Source of the DNA: Anodontia alba | Lineage: Eukaryota; Mollusca; Bivalvia; Lucinida; Lucinidae | Assembly (NCBI GenBank): GCA_964016985.1 | Contig: OZ024831.1 | Span: forward strand, 79,028,263 to 79,092,262 | DNA length: 64,000 nucleotides | Direction of reading: 5' to 3' | Shown: one piece after another, positions 46,045-58,489 of the stretch | Numbering within the stretch: position 1 is the first letter of the stretch | Layout: the number at the start of each line of letters is the position of its first letter | Notes under the pieces: model-generated | Databases searched by the model: none | Seen by the model: the letters and a program-made list of their open reading frames with translations, nothing else | Told to the model about the DNA's origin: nothing | Program-made: the position numbers and the translations under genes

Positions 46045-49000
46045 AAAGGGAGATAACAGCAAAAGGAAGGCAAAGTTGTCATTCTTGTAAGGAATATGTT
46101 GTCTTGTCCAATTCTACAGTTCTACCAAGTACCATCAAATTTTCTGAAGGATATTTCAGTTACAGAGCAAACCAGAAATCTATTTCAAACAAAACAAAGG
46201 GAGATAACTCCAAAAGTAAGAAAGCCAGAGTTGTCACTCTTGTATGTATGTTGTCTGGTCCTGTTCTACATTTCTACCAAGTATCATAAAAATATTCCAA
46301 AGGGTCTTTGACTTACAGAGGGAACACGAAATCAATGGATAATCACTGTTAGACATAACAAAGGGAGATAACGCAAAAAGTAAGAAAGGAAGAGTTGTCA
46401 TTCTTGTATGCAACATGTCGTCTGGTCCTGTTCTACATTTCTACCAAGTATCATAAAATATTCCAAAGGGTCTTTGACTTATAGAACGGACACGAAATTA
46501 ATGGATAATCACTGTCAGACATAACAAAGGGAGATAACGCCAAAAGTAAGAAAGGCAGAGTTGTCATTCTTGTACAGGACATGTTGTCTGGTCCTGTTCT
46601 ACATTTCTACCAAGTATCATAAAAATATTCCAAAGGGTCTTTGACTAACATAGCAGACACAAAATGAATGGATTATCACTGTCAAATATAACAAAGGGAG
46701 ATAACGCCAAATGTAAGACAGGCAGAGTTGTCATTCTTGTATGCGACACGTCGTCTGGTCCTGTTCAACATTTTCTGTCAAGTACTATCGAAATATTCGA
46801 AAGGGTATTCCAGTTGCAGAGCAGACAAGAAATCTATTCCAAACAAAACAAAGGGAGATAACTCTAAAAGTAAGAAAGCCAGAGTTATCAACGTTGTATG
46901 CGACACGTCATGTGATCCTGTTCAACATTTCTACCAAGTATCATAAAAATATTCCAAAGGGTCTTTGACTTACAGAGCAGACAGATTATCAATGGATAAT
47001 CACTGTCAAACATACCAAAGGGAGATAATGCCAAAAGTAAGAATGGCAGAGTTCTCATTCTTGTAGCGACTTGTCGTCCGGTCCTGTTCTACATTTCTAC
47101 CAAGTATCATAAAAATATTCCAAAGGGTTTTTGACTTACAGAGCAGACACAATATCAATGGATAATCACTGTCAAATATAACAAAGGGAGATAATGCCAA
47201 AAGTAAGAAAGGCAGAGTTGTCATTCTTGTACAAGACATGTCCTCTGGTCCTGTTCTACATTTCTACCAAGTAACATAAAAATATTCCAAAGGGTATTAA
47301 ACTTACACAGCAGACACGAAATCAATGGATTATCACTGTCAAATATAACAAAGGGAGATAACGCCAAAAGTAAGAAAGGCAGAGTTGTCATTCTTGTACG
47401 CACCATGTTGTCTGTTCCTGTTCTACATTTCTAACAAGTATCATCAAAAAAATTCCACAGGGTCTTTGACTTACACAGCCGACACAAAATCAATGGATTA
47501 TCACTGTCAAATATAATAAAGGGAGATAAAGCCAAAAGTAAGAAAGGCAGAGTTGTCATTCTTGTACACCACACATCGTCTGGTCCTGTTCTACATTTAT
47601 ACCATATCATATATCATAATGGGATTTTTGATTAAAGTGCAGGTACGGGAGCAACATCCACATCAGTGGGCCCCCTTCCAGATAGCTGGCTTGCTGCATG
47701 CATGGCAGATCTCACACCAGATCTCCAGGTACATCTATCATCAGGGTTGATACTCTCTGCAATCCCTCTCTGTCAGCTGCTTCTATGACATTTTGGGCCT
47801 CCCAGGCCGGCGCTTTCCATTAGCCTGTATGTCAAAGGCTGTCTTGACTGCACCATTGGGGCGTTCCACATGTCCATACGATTGCTCTCTTTCAGAATGA
47901 GGTCGAGATCCTCAATGCCAAGCCGCACAAGAAGCTCATTGGACCTGGTGGTGACAATGTCTTGCGGCCTATCATTGCAGATCTGTCTGATCACTGCCCT
48001 GTTATTTCGCTGCTGACGCTGGAGGTTCGCCTTTGTCAATGGCCAAGTCTCCCTGGCATGGAGCATTGCGCTCCGCACACAAGAGCTGTACACACGGCCA
48101 CGTGTTTTGAAAGAGAGGTGGCGTGAAGAGAGGACTGGTAGCAGATCCTTGAACTTCTTCCAGGCGGTTTTCACACGTGTTGTGGTTGAAAGTTCACAGC
48201 CACCTGCTGCTGAGAGCATGTCTCCTAGGTAGCAAAAGGAAGCTACCACCTCAAGCTTGTCAGGTCCGACCTGGACTTCCTTCTGTAGTCTGCCATCCAA
48301 GGAGTGTGCAGTTCCCTGGCACTGTGTACATCTGTAGTCAGGGTCCTTTTTCAAGCGCTTGAGCCAACTGCATTTCTTGTGCACCCAGTGCTTGCAGGCA
48401 TTGCAGAAGATGCTGTTGCTGCCCACTCCAGTGCGACAGACGGCGCATGGAAACTCGCCTGAACTCTGCAGGAGGTCCAGTCCCGTATCGTACATCATGA
48501 TCTTTGTCTTTCCTACATTTACTTGCAGTCCTTTCTTCTCCATTACTTCTTACCAAGTCAAGAGCCTCCTGACACATTCCTCAAGCGATTCAGCGATGAT
48601 AACAAGGTCATCGGCATAGAGGTCCTCCCAGGGAACCCCAGAGCGGAACTCTCATGATAAAGCTTCAAGCACAATGATGTAGAGCAGCAGGCTGAGTACT
48701 GATCCTTGGTGAACATCAACCTTCACTTCAAACTCTTCACTGTACCCCTCACCAACACGGACACGGCTCCGCGCATCTGCATACATCCCCAGCACCAGTC
48801 ACACAATCCACTCCTCCACACCAAGTTTTCTCAGCGCCCACCAGATGACCTTCCAAGGTACTCGATCAAACGCCTTCTCCAGATCTACGGAAGCCATGTA
48901 GAGTCTCTTATTGGCAGCTACATACTTCTCTTGCAGCTGCCTGACAACAAAGATTGTATCCGTAGTGCCTCTGCCTGGGACGAAGCCAAACTGGGAATCG

Positions 49001-50636
49001 TCGATTGACACCAACTGTCTGATGAGGCTGTCCACAATCCTCTCCAGGATTTTCATAACCTCCTCTGTCAGCTTGAGACCACGGTAGTTGCCCCTTTCCA
49101 ATGCGTCCCCCTTTCCCTTGTAGAGGCAGACAATGAAACTCTGCTCCCAGTCTGAGGGTACCTTGCCACTACGAATGATTGCAACTGTGAGGTCACGGAT
49201 CATGGAGGCGCGCATGTCACCGGCGGCTCGTATCATCTCCACCACCATGCCTGATGGGCCCGGTGCTTTGCTGGCCATCTGTGAGATAGCCTTCTTAACC
49301 ATATCAATGGTGATTGGGATGGGCGGGACTTCCACTGGTGGTTGATAAGACAGGTGGTCTGGGTCCCAGTCAAACTCAACGTTGAGAAGCCTTTGGTAGT
49401 GCTCTAGCCAGGCCTTCTGCTTTGAGTCTTTGCTCATTGACATCTCTCCTGCATCATTCTTCACAGGCTTGTCACCAACAATATCAGTGTTCTCTCTTCC
49501 AAACTGGTTAGCAAGGCAGTAGACTTCTGAAGATTTGGGGTCAATATTCTCATAGACCTTCTTGTCAGCTTCTTGACGAGCATGGTGCACTGCATGTCTT
49601 GCATTTCATTTGGCTGCATCGTATGATGCCCTAGTGCCTTTACCAGTCTTCCAGGCCTTGAAAGCTGTCCGCATGGCAGCAATGGCCTTTTCCATGTGTT
49701 CATTCCACCACCAGGTTTCACGACCTACCAAGTATCATAAAAAAAATTCCAAAGGGTCTTTGACTTACAGAGCGGACACAATATCAATAGATAATCACTG
49801 TCAATATAACAAAGGGAGATAACGCCAAAAGTAAGAAAGGCAGAGTTGTTATTCTTGTACATGACATGTCCTCTGGTCCTGTTCTACATTTCTACCAAGT
49901 ATCATAAAAATATTCCAAAGGGTCTTTGACTAACAGAGCGGACACGAAATCAATGGAAAATCACTATCAGACATAAAGGGAGATAAGAAGTAAGAAAGGA
50001 AGCATTGTCATTCTTGTACGCCACATGTTATCTGGTCCTGTTCTACATTTCTACCAGGTATCATAAAAATATTCCAAAGGGTCTTTGACTTACAGAGCGG
50101 ACAGGAAATCAATGGATAATCACTGTCAGACATAACAAAGGGAGATAACGCCAAAAGTAAGAAAGGCAGAGTTGTCATTCTTGTACACCACATGTTGTCT
50201 GGTCCTGTTCTACATTTCTACCAAGTATCATAAAAAATATTCCAAAGGGTCTTTGACTTATAGAGTGGACAAGAAATCAATGGATTATCACTGTCAAATA
50301 TAACAAAGGGAGATAATGTTAAAAGTAAGAAAGGCAGAGTTGTCATTCTTTTACGCAACACGTTGTCTGGTCCTGTTCTACATTTCTACCATGTATCATA
50401 AAAATATTCCAAAGGGTCTTTGACTTACAGAGTGGACACAAAATCAATGGATAATCACTGTCAGACAAAACAAAGGGAGATAATGCCAAAAGTAGAAAGC
50501 CAGAGTTGTCATTCTTGTACGCCGCACCTCATCTGGTCCTGTTCTACATTTCTACCAAGTATCATAAAAATATTTCAAAGGGTCTATGACTTGGAGAGCA
50601 GACACAAAATCAATGGATTTTCACTGTCAAATATAA
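46045..50636 (+). repeat. 166-bp satellite array, about 15 units, split by a retrotransposon
   Basis: Units are marked by AAAGGGAGATAACGCCAAAA near 46053, 46196, 46362, 46528, 46692, 46850, 47018, 47185, 47351 and 47518, resuming at about 49811, 49974, 50137, 50303 and 50471. Each also has GTTGTCATTCTTGTA, TCTGGTCCTGTTCTACATTT and TATTCCAAAGGGTCTTTGAC. The sequence starts directly after the hairpin at 46041. An RT pseudogene (47632-49722) interrupts a unit at TTCTACATTT. No terminal hairpin of its own was found; at 50637 the next element begins. Confidence 0.9.
47632..49722 (-). pseudogene. non-LTR retrotransposon reverse transcriptase, 5' truncated and disrupted
   Basis: Reads from 49722 down to TAA at 47634-47632. 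It starts after the endonuclease with RETWWWNEHMEKA. Then come RT blocks: KAPGPSG, WEQSFIVCLYKGKGD, NYRGLKL, QFGFVPGRGTTD, DLEKAFDRVPW, HQGSVLS and the catalytic LYADDLVII (YADD at 48604-48621). A cysteine-histidine cluster follows (CAVCRTG, FCNACKHWVHKKC, CTQC), resembling a PHD-type finger. Next are FCYLGDMLSAAGG and a C-terminal GRPKM block. In-frame stops lie at 49606-49608, 48799-48801, 48652-48654 and 48550-48552; frame breaks occur near 47880 and 47760. The segment is GC-richer than the satellite around it. Such proteins are common in corals and molluscs; I cannot settle the clade (RTE- or Jockey-like). Confidence 0.93.
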
Positions 50637-53600
50637 CAAGAGGGCCATGATGGCCCTGTATCGCTCATCTGAGTATCATAGCACTATAGGAGAATATGAT
50701 ATAATAAGAGGTTCGAAAGGGGGGCATTTATAGTTATGGCAAGTAATTAGATGTAATATCAATTCTGACACAGAATAGGAGAGGTGAGCTGGAAAAGAAA
50801 AGTTTTTGGATGGAGGGATCAAGTGACCCAGTTTTGAACCTGACCTAGAATTCATCAAGACAAATATTTTGAGCAATAGTCATGATGATTGCTTCAAAAA
50901 TGTGACCTCTAGAGTGCTAGCAAGGTCTTCCGTGATTTGGCCCAGTGACCTTGTTTTTGACCCCTAGTGACCCAGTTTCGAACTTGACCTAGAAATCGAC
51001 AAACATTTTGAGCAAGATTCATGATGATTGCTTCAAAAATGTGACCGCTAGAGTGTTAACAAGGTATTCCTTTGATTTGGCCAGCTGACCTAATTCTTGA
51101 CTCGAAGTAGCCAAGTTTCAAACTTTACCTAGATATCATCAGAACAAACATTTTAAATAATATTCATAATGATAACTACAAAATGTGACTGCTAGATAGT
51201 TAACAAGCTTTTCTCTTGACTTGGCCTGTGACCTAGTTTTACACCCAAAGTGACCCAGTTCCAAACTTGACCTAGAAATGATCAAGACAAACATATTAAG
51301 CAAGATTCATGATGTTAGCTTCAACAAAAGTGACTGTCAGAGTGTTAACAAGGTTTTACTTTGATTTGGCCTGGTGACCTAGTTTTTTCACCCCAAGTGA
51401 CCCAGTTTTGAACTTGATCTAGAAATCATCAAGGCAAACATATTATGCAAGATTCATAATGATTGCTTAAAAAATGTGGCCGCTAGAGTGTTAACAAGGT
51501 TTTCCTTTGATTTGGTATGGTAATCTAGTTTTTGACCCAAAGTGACCCAGTTTCAAACTTGACCTAGAAATCATCAAGACAACCATTTTGGGCAAGATTC
51601 ATGATGATTGCTTCAAAAATGTGACCTCTAGAGTGTTAACAAGGTCTTCCTTTGATTTGGCCTGGTGACCTAGTTTTTGATTCCAAGTGATCCAGTTTCA
51701 AACTTGACCTAGAAATCATCAAGACAAACATTTTGAGCAAAATTCATGTTGATTGCTTAATAAATGTGACTGCTAGATTGTTAACAAGGTTTTACACTGA
51801 TTTGGCCTGGTGACCTAGTTTTTGATCTAAAGGGACCCAGTTTCGAACTTGACCTAGGAATCATCAAGACAAATATTTTGAGCAAGATTCATGATGACTG
51901 CTTAAAAAATGTGACCGCTAGAGTGTTAACAAGGTTTTCTGCTGATTTGGTCGGGTGACCTAAGTGCCAAGTATCACTGCTGTAGGGCCAACAATGGAAA
52001 AACTTAAGTCACGGGACCGTGAAATATAGGTCATAAGTGACCCAGGTCCAAACTTGACCAATGACTCCTCAAGACAAACATTTTGAGTAAGATTCATGAT
52101 GATCGCACCTGCTTAGGGCCCTTTGGTTTCAGAGAAGTTTTTTTTCTTTAAGTTTTTAGCTATATAGCTCTATATTAATAAATGACCCCCAGGATATGGC
52201 CAGTTTGGGGCATGGTTGGTAGGATTTATCTAGGAGACCACTAAACATTGCTACATACTTTTAAGTTTATCAAATTATAAGTCTATGGGAGTTAATAACC
52301 CCCAGGGCATGGCAAGTTTAGATCCCAGGGGCATGGTTGGAAGGATTTATGTGGGAGACCACTAATCATTGCTACATACAAAATATGTTAGCTCTGGGCC
52401 TCATGTCTTCAAAGAGGAAGATTTTTTAGGGTTCTTTAGCTATATAGTTCTATATAAACAAATGACCCCCTGGGGCATGGCCAGTTTGGGTCCCAGGGAC
52501 TTGCTTCGCAGGATTTATGTAGGAGACCACTAAACATTGCTACATACTATATATATAAGCTATGGGCCTCATGGTATCAGAGAAGAAGATTTTTTAAGAT
52601 TTTCCCACTACAAGTCTATGTAAGCTAATGACCCCAGGGCGTGGCCAATTTAGACCCCATTGGCAGGATTTATGTTGGGGACCATGAAACATTGCTACAT
52701 ACTAAATATATAAGCTGTGGGCCTCATGGTTTCAGAGAAGAAGATTTTTTAAAAGTTTTTCCCATTAAAAGTCTATGGGAGCTAATGACCCCTGGTGCGT
52801 GTCCGATTTGGACCCCAAGGGCATGGATGGCAGGATTTATGTAGGAGACTACTAAACATTGCTACATACTAAATCTGTTAGCTCTGAGCCTCACGGTTAC
52901 AGAGAAGAAGATTCTTGAAGGTTCTTTAGCTATAGAGCTCCATATATACATATGACCCCCTGGGGTGTGGCCAGTTTGGACCCCAGGGGCTTGTTTGGCA
53001 AGATCTATGTAGAGGACCACCAAACTTTGCTACATACTAAATATATAAGCTGTGGGTCTCATGCTTTTAAAGAAGAAGATTTTTTAAGTTTCTCCCATTA
53101 TAAGTCTATGGGAGCTAATGACCCCTGGGGCTTGGCCAATTTATACTCCAGGGGCTTGATTGGCAGGATTTATGTAGGGGACCACTAAACATTGCTACAT
53201 ACTAAATATATAAGCTGTGGGCCTCATGGTTTCAGAGAAGATTTTTAAGGTCTTTTTTCCATTATAAATCCATGGGAGCTAATAACCCCTGGGGCTTGGC
53301 CAATTTGGACCCCAGGGCCTTGGTTGGCAGATTTATGTAGGAGACCACATAACATTGCTACATACTAAATCTGTGAGCTCTGGGCCTCATAGTTTCAGAG
53401 AAGAAGATTTTTGAAGATTCTTTAGCTATACAGCTCTATATAAATATATGACCCCCTAGGGTGTGGCCAGTTTGGACCACAGGGGCTTCATTGGCAGGAT
53501 TTATGTAGGGGACCACTAAACATTGCTACATACTAAATATATAAGCTATGGGCCTCATGGTTTTTCAGAGAAGATTTTTTAAGTTTTTCCCATTATTAGT

Positions 53601-54318
53601 CTATGGGAGCTAATGACCCTCGGAGCATGGCCAATTTGGACCCTAGGGGCATGGTTGGCAGGATTTATGTAGGAGACCACTTAACATCACAATCTGTTAG
53701 CTCTGGGTCTTATGGTTTCAGAGAAGATTTCTGAAAGTTCTTTAGCTATTCAGCTCTATATAAACATATGACCCCCTGGGGTGTGGCCAGTTTGGACCCC
53801 AGGTGCTTGATTGGCAGGATTAATGTAGGGGACCACTAAGCACTGCTATATACTAAATATATAAGCTGTGAGCCTCATGGTTTCAGAAGAGGATTTTTTA
53901 ATTTTTTTCCCATTATAAGTCTATGGGAGCTATTGACCCCAGGGTGTGGCCAGTTTGGACCTCAGGGGCTTGATTGGCAGGATTTATGTAGGGGACCACT
54001 GAACATTGCTAAATACTAAATATATAAGCTGTGGGCCTCATGGTTTCTGAGAAGATTCTATTAGTTTTTCCCTTTATAATCCTATGGGAGCCATACATGG
54101 GATGGGCATGGCGGCCATCTTGATTTACGGATCATGACCATTTGTACATACTTTCAATCCTCCTTTAACACAAAGCTCCACATGAAGTTTGAAGAAATTT
54201 GGCCCAAGGGTTTCAGAGGAGAAGTCGTTTAAAGGTGTGAATGGACAGACAGACAGAAGGACGACGGACGGGGACTGATCACAATAGCTCATCCTGAGCC
54301 TTCAGCTCAGGTGAGCTA
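50637..54318 (+). mobile_element. GCTCACC-family element with two successive arrays
   Basis: It starts CAAGAGGGCCATGATGGCCC inside the 166-bp satellite. The first array (about eight units, CTAGAAATCATCAAGACAAA type) runs to about 51960. After AAGTGCCAAGTATCACTG, a second array of about 12 units (about 165 bp) carries GGATTTATGTAGGAGACCAC, ATTGCTACATACTAAAT and CAAGTCTATGGGAGCTAATGACCCC-like phrases. The terminal module holds ATGGGCATGGCGGCCATCTTG, GGACGACGGACGG and the hairpin 54286-54317, ending CTAAA. The subterminal motif here is GCTCATCTGAG, near-complementary to CTCAGGTGAGC. Confidence 0.8.
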
Positions 54319-54660
54319 AAAACTTGGTAGACCTTGAGCCCTTGATGCTATATACTAAGATTCAGCCCCAAAGCTTTCTTGGTTCTGAAGAAAAAGATTT
54401 TTAACAATTTTAAATTTTTTTTAATTTTATGTTTTTACCATATATGGGCATGATGGCCATCTTAATTAACGGACCATGACCATTTGTACAAATTTACAAT
54501 CCCCCTTTAACAGAAGTTCCACATGAGGTTTGAAGAAAATTTGCCCAGGGGTTTCAGAGGAGAAGTTGTTCAAAGGTGTGGATGGACGAACGACAGACGG
54601 AAGACGGATGGTAAGTGATCACAATAGCTCATCCTGAGCCTTCAGATCAGGTGAGCTAAA
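54319..54660 (+). mobile_element. solo 3' terminal module, second copy
   Basis: Directly after the CTAAA end at 54318 comes another copy of the terminal module alone: ACTTGGTAGACCTTGAGCCC, GGTTCTGAAGAAAAAG, ATGGGCATGATGGCCATC, a GACGGAAGACGG run, GTAAGTGATCACAATA and the hairpin 54626-54657. It resembles 39840-40167 more than the preceding copy does, because it keeps the GGTAGAC..TGATGCTATATAC part. There is no 5' end or array. Confidence 0.8.
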
Positions 54661-54682
54661 AAACAGAATATATTCCACATGA

Positions 54683-57395
54683 CAATAGGGCCATGATGGC
54701 CCTGTAATGCTCACCTGAGCATCACAGCACTTTGAGAACCTGATCTAGAACTGATCAAAGCAAACATTCTGATCAAAATTCAAAATGATTATATTAACAA
54801 GTAAGACAATGTAGCATGTCTAATGGACTGTGAAATAAAGGTCAAGGTCAAATATGGATGATTGCACTCAAGAGGCCATGCTAAGATGTATGCATGTACT
54901 AAGTATCACTGGCTGTAGGAGCAATAGTTACTGAGAAACTGACCTAAACACAAACACTTCACAAGTACCAAATATCACTCTGTAGGACCAATAATTACTG
55001 AGAAACTGACCTAAATGGAAAAACTTAAGAAAGTCACTGGACAGAAAAATATACATCACCTTGAAATCATCAACACAAACATTTTGAGCAAGATTCATGA
55101 TGATCACTTCAAAAATGTGATTCTAGAGCATAAACAAGGTTTTCCTTTGATTTGGCCAGGTGACCTAGTTTCTGATATCAAGTGACCCAGTTTTAAACTA
55201 GACCTAGAAATCATCAAGACAAACATTTTGAGCAATATATATGATTATTTAAAAAAGTGACCTCTGGAGTGTTAACAGTTTTCTGCTGATTTGACCTAGT
55301 TTTTTGACCACATGTGACCCAGTTTTGAACCTAGAAATAATCAAGACAAACATTTTGAGCAAGATTCATGATGATTGCTTCAAAAATGTGACCACTAGAG
55401 TGTTAACAAAATTTTCTGCTGATTTGGCCTGGTGACCTAGTTTTTGTACCCAAGTGACCCAGTTTCAAACTTGACCTAGAACTCATCAAGACAAACATTT
55501 TGAGCAAGATTCATGATGATTGCTTCAAAAATGTGACCGCTAGAGTGTTAACAAGGTTTTCAGCTGATTTGGCCTGGTGACCTAGTTTTTGATCCCAAGT
55601 GACCCAGTTTCAAACGACCTAGAAATCATCAAGACAAACATGTTGAGCAAGATTCATGATGATTGCTTGAAAAATGTGACCACTAGAGTATTAACAAGAG
55701 CTCCACCAAGCAGGGCATTATACGCCTGTGGCAAGTAAAAAGATGTAGCATAAAAACTGGCTCCTGTATAATTCAATGCTCTGGATATAACCTGTAAGTG
55801 GAATTACAAAAAAAAAAAATAATATTTGCTGCACCACATCATGGTCTAACTGTACATGATGTTTCAGCTTGATTGGATGTAAACTGTAGGAGGATTTAGC
55901 CAGAAACAAATAATTAATAGAAATCTTCAAAGGGTATAACACTGCTAATATTTGGTGGACTGTAACCTTGAAACAATATGCGCTGCTCCACATCATGGTC
56001 TAACTACAAATCAAGTTTCAGCCTGATCGGATGTAAACTGTAGGAGCAGTTAGCTGGAAACGAAAAGTCAACTGAAATTTTCAAAGGGGCATAACTCTGC
56101 TAATATTTGGTGGACTGTAACCTCAAAACAATATGCGCTGCTCCACATCATGGTCTAACTATATGTGAAGTATCAGCTTGATTGGATGTAAAATGTAGGA
56201 GGAGTTAACCGGAAATGAAAAGTTTACAAAACATTTTCTAAGGGGCATAACTCTGCAAACATTTGGTGGACTGTAACCCCGAAATAATATGTGCTGCGCC
56301 ACATCATGGTCTAACTATATACCAAGTTTCAGCTTGATCGGATGTAAACTGTAGGAGGAGTTAGCCAGAAACGAAAAAGTTTACAGACGGACGCCATACT
56401 CCGTAACATAATATGTCCCGTTTTTCAAACGGGCGTATAAAAATACATTTTCAAGATGGCTGCCATGGAGGCCATCTTGGATTTCTGACTGGCACAATTT
56501 TAGCTATTTTTGATCTACAAGTCACCCTGATGCTTCCTAGCAAGTTTGGAGTCAATTGGCCTTTCAGTTCAGAAGAAGCGAAAAATAGATTTTCAAGATG
56601 GTGGCCATGGCGGCCATCTTGGATTTCCGATCGGCACGATTTTAGCTATTTTTGATCTACAAGTCACCCTGATGCTTCCTAGCAAGTTTGAAGTCAATTG
56701 GCCTTTCGGTTCAGGAGAAGAAGCGAAAAATAGATTTTCAAGATGGCTGCAATCTTGGATTTCAGACCGGCATGATTTTAGCTAATTTTGATCTACAAGT
56801 CACCCTGATGCTTCCGAGCAAGTTTGGAGTCAATTGGCCTTTCGGTTCAGGAGAAGAAGCAAAAAATAGATTTTCAAGATGGCGGCCATGGCGGCCATCT
56901 TGGATTTCCGATCGGCACGATTTTAGCTATTTTTGATCTACAAGTCACCCCAATGCTTCCTAGCAAGTTTGAAGTCAATTGGCCCTTTGGTTCCGGAGAA
57001 GAAGCGAAAAATAGATTTTCAAGATGGCGGCCATGGCGGCAACCTTGGATTTCCGATCGGCACGGTTTTAGCTATTTTTGTTCTACAAGTCACCCTGATG
57101 CTTCCTAGCAAATTTGAAGTCAATTGGCCTTTCGGTTCAGGAGAAGAAGCGAAAAATAGATTTTCAAGATGGCCGCCATGGCCGCCATCTTGGATTTCCG
57201 ATCGGAACGATTTTAGCTATTTTTGATCTACAAGTCACCCTGATGCTTCCTACCAAGTATTGAGTCAATTGGCCCAGGGGTGTAGGAGGAGCAGGCTTTT
57301 AAAGCAATTGTTGACGCCGCACGATGGACGACGCACGACGGACATTGACTGACCACAATAGCTCACCATGAGCACTTGGTGCTCAGGTGAGCTAA
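54683..57395 (+). mobile_element. GCTCACC-family head, nested element, and AAGATGGC tail
   Basis: It starts CAATAGGGCCATGATGGCCC, with GCTCACCTGAGC nearby and about six units of the CATCAAGACAAACATTTTGAG array to 55694. Then an independent element (55695-56440) intervenes. To its right is not the same array but the AAGATGGCGGCCATGGCGGCC type (56441-57245). This ends in CAATTGTTGACGCCGCACGA, GACGACGCACGACGGAC and the hairpin 57361-57392. The head and tail may come from different elements joined by recombination. The end is 41 bp from the CBL exon. Confidence 0.72.
55695..56440 (+). mobile_element. TTATACGCC-family double-hairpin element, 746 bp
   Basis: It starts CAAGAGCTCCACCAAGCAGG. The subterminal TTATACGCC (55718-55726) exactly complements GGCGTATAA (56432-56440). 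About three units of about 175 bp carry TGCTCCACATCATGGTCTAA and GTAGGAGGAGTTAGCC. ACAGACGGACGCC precedes the terminal hairpin, whose core is CCCGTTTTTCAAACGGG (56417-56433). No coding potential. Confidence 0.88.
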
Positions 57396-57435
57396 AAAAC
57401 ATAATTTAGTTCCATCCCTCATTTCTGAGCCTCAC

Positions 57436-57582
57436 CTGGAAAATACATCAAATTCAAAACAGGAAATGAAATCATTGCAAGTAAGATCTATGGTTGACTT
57501 GAGCGCCATAGCTTCTAATGGTGAGCTGATAGAGTGGACCTCGTGCAGTGTCTGTCTGAACAACTTCCAAGATACTATTGTT
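57436..57582 (-). CDS. CBL: CBL E3 ubiquitin ligase exon, EF-hand part of TKB module
   Basis: A 147-bp exon preceded on the minus strand by TTTATATTCCAG and followed by GTGAGGCTC. It encodes [44 protein letters not shown], matching the CBL family (TIVPWK..QALHEVHPI..). The EF-hand calcium loop is visible as D-L-T-C-N-D-F with the distal E; in human CBL the equivalent ligands are Asp229, Thr231, Asn233, Tyr235 (backbone) and Glu240. It ends in AG, joined to G of the next exon to give Arg before LFQPW, so phase 2 matches. CBL acts at the plasma membrane and on endosomes to tag receptor tyrosine kinases for degradation. The intron to the next exon is 34,762 bp. The upstream four-helix exons were not found in 57583-64000. 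Confidence 0.95.
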
Positions 57583-58489
57583 CTGGAATATAAACAAACA
57601 ATTGTATAGCATTCATTTAATGTATTCAGATTATTTCATATACATAACAGCCAACGTTTCTTTCCAATTTGTCACAGGTCTTGGTGACAATCTGTCACAG
57701 TGACAAAGCCTGGTGTCTCGTTCAACAGTTACCCTGTCACGGTGACAAATTTCAAGCCAACGAGAAATTGAAATTGTCCCGATAATTCGGCGTACACACT
57801 GTGACCCAGCGAGATATTTATTGCATGATTATGTAATCATTATTGTCATGTTCCATTTACCTGGATAAATGGTTAGATTAAAAAATCTTCGTCTTCCCTT
57901 TTACTTTGTTGAATAAAAAAAAAAAAAAACAGAAAGAAATACAGTACAGCACAGGTAAATCAAAGCACTGAGAGTGCTGATGGTGACGGTATCCCACGGT
58001 GGTTTCACCCGGGCCGGTGGATCCGCTGCGTTCCAGTGGTAAAAATCGCCTGATAAAATTACTTTCGAACAGGTAAAATTCGATGCGATTATGACAGGCA
58101 ATTGAAACAGCCGCGGGGGCCACGCGGTGTTTCCGCGATGAAGTGAGAAAGCTGTTTCCAAAGGGGCATGGCTAAAGCCAATCGTACTTTTTCGGCATGC
58201 ACGACTGAATAGGACCAAACTGCCGACCTGATCAAATCAGCCTTTTCAACTCATTGTATGACAGCAATTAACGAATTTTGATTGTAAGCATTGCCATTCA
58301 CCATAAGCGTACAGAATTGTTGGTATATGCGTACACAAAACGTACCGCAAATCCGGTGCATAAATTGCAATATTCGTACGTCCTGCTTGTGTCAGTTTTC
58401 GCTCATCAGCATCCTTTTGAATATTAATAAAACATCGATACACTGCGATTGCCGACAGACAATAACGAATGCGTATGGCCAATGCATAG
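57583..58489. other. CBL intron sequence, no gene recognised
   Basis: About 57650-57760 has GTCACAGG / GTGACAA words in both orientations (TTTGTCACAGG, CTGTCACGGTGACAAATT), able to form small stem-loops. 57900-57930 is A-rich. CAGTACAGCACAGGTAAA at about 57944 resembles CAGTACAGCTCAGGTAAA near 62366. Minus frames 57878-58218 are not recognised. Confidence 0.5.

Noticed and set aside
48177..48619. Plus-strand frames over the RT region
   Set aside because: Shadows of the minus-strand reverse transcriptase pseudogene, whose motifs are unmistakable.
56413..57226. Overlapping plus-strand frames rich in DFQDGGHGGHLGF and VNWPFGSGEEAKNRFSRW
   Set aside because: They are translations of the AAGATGGC satellite. 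The unit length is not a multiple of three, the phase changes between units, and the same sequence at other loci is full of stops.
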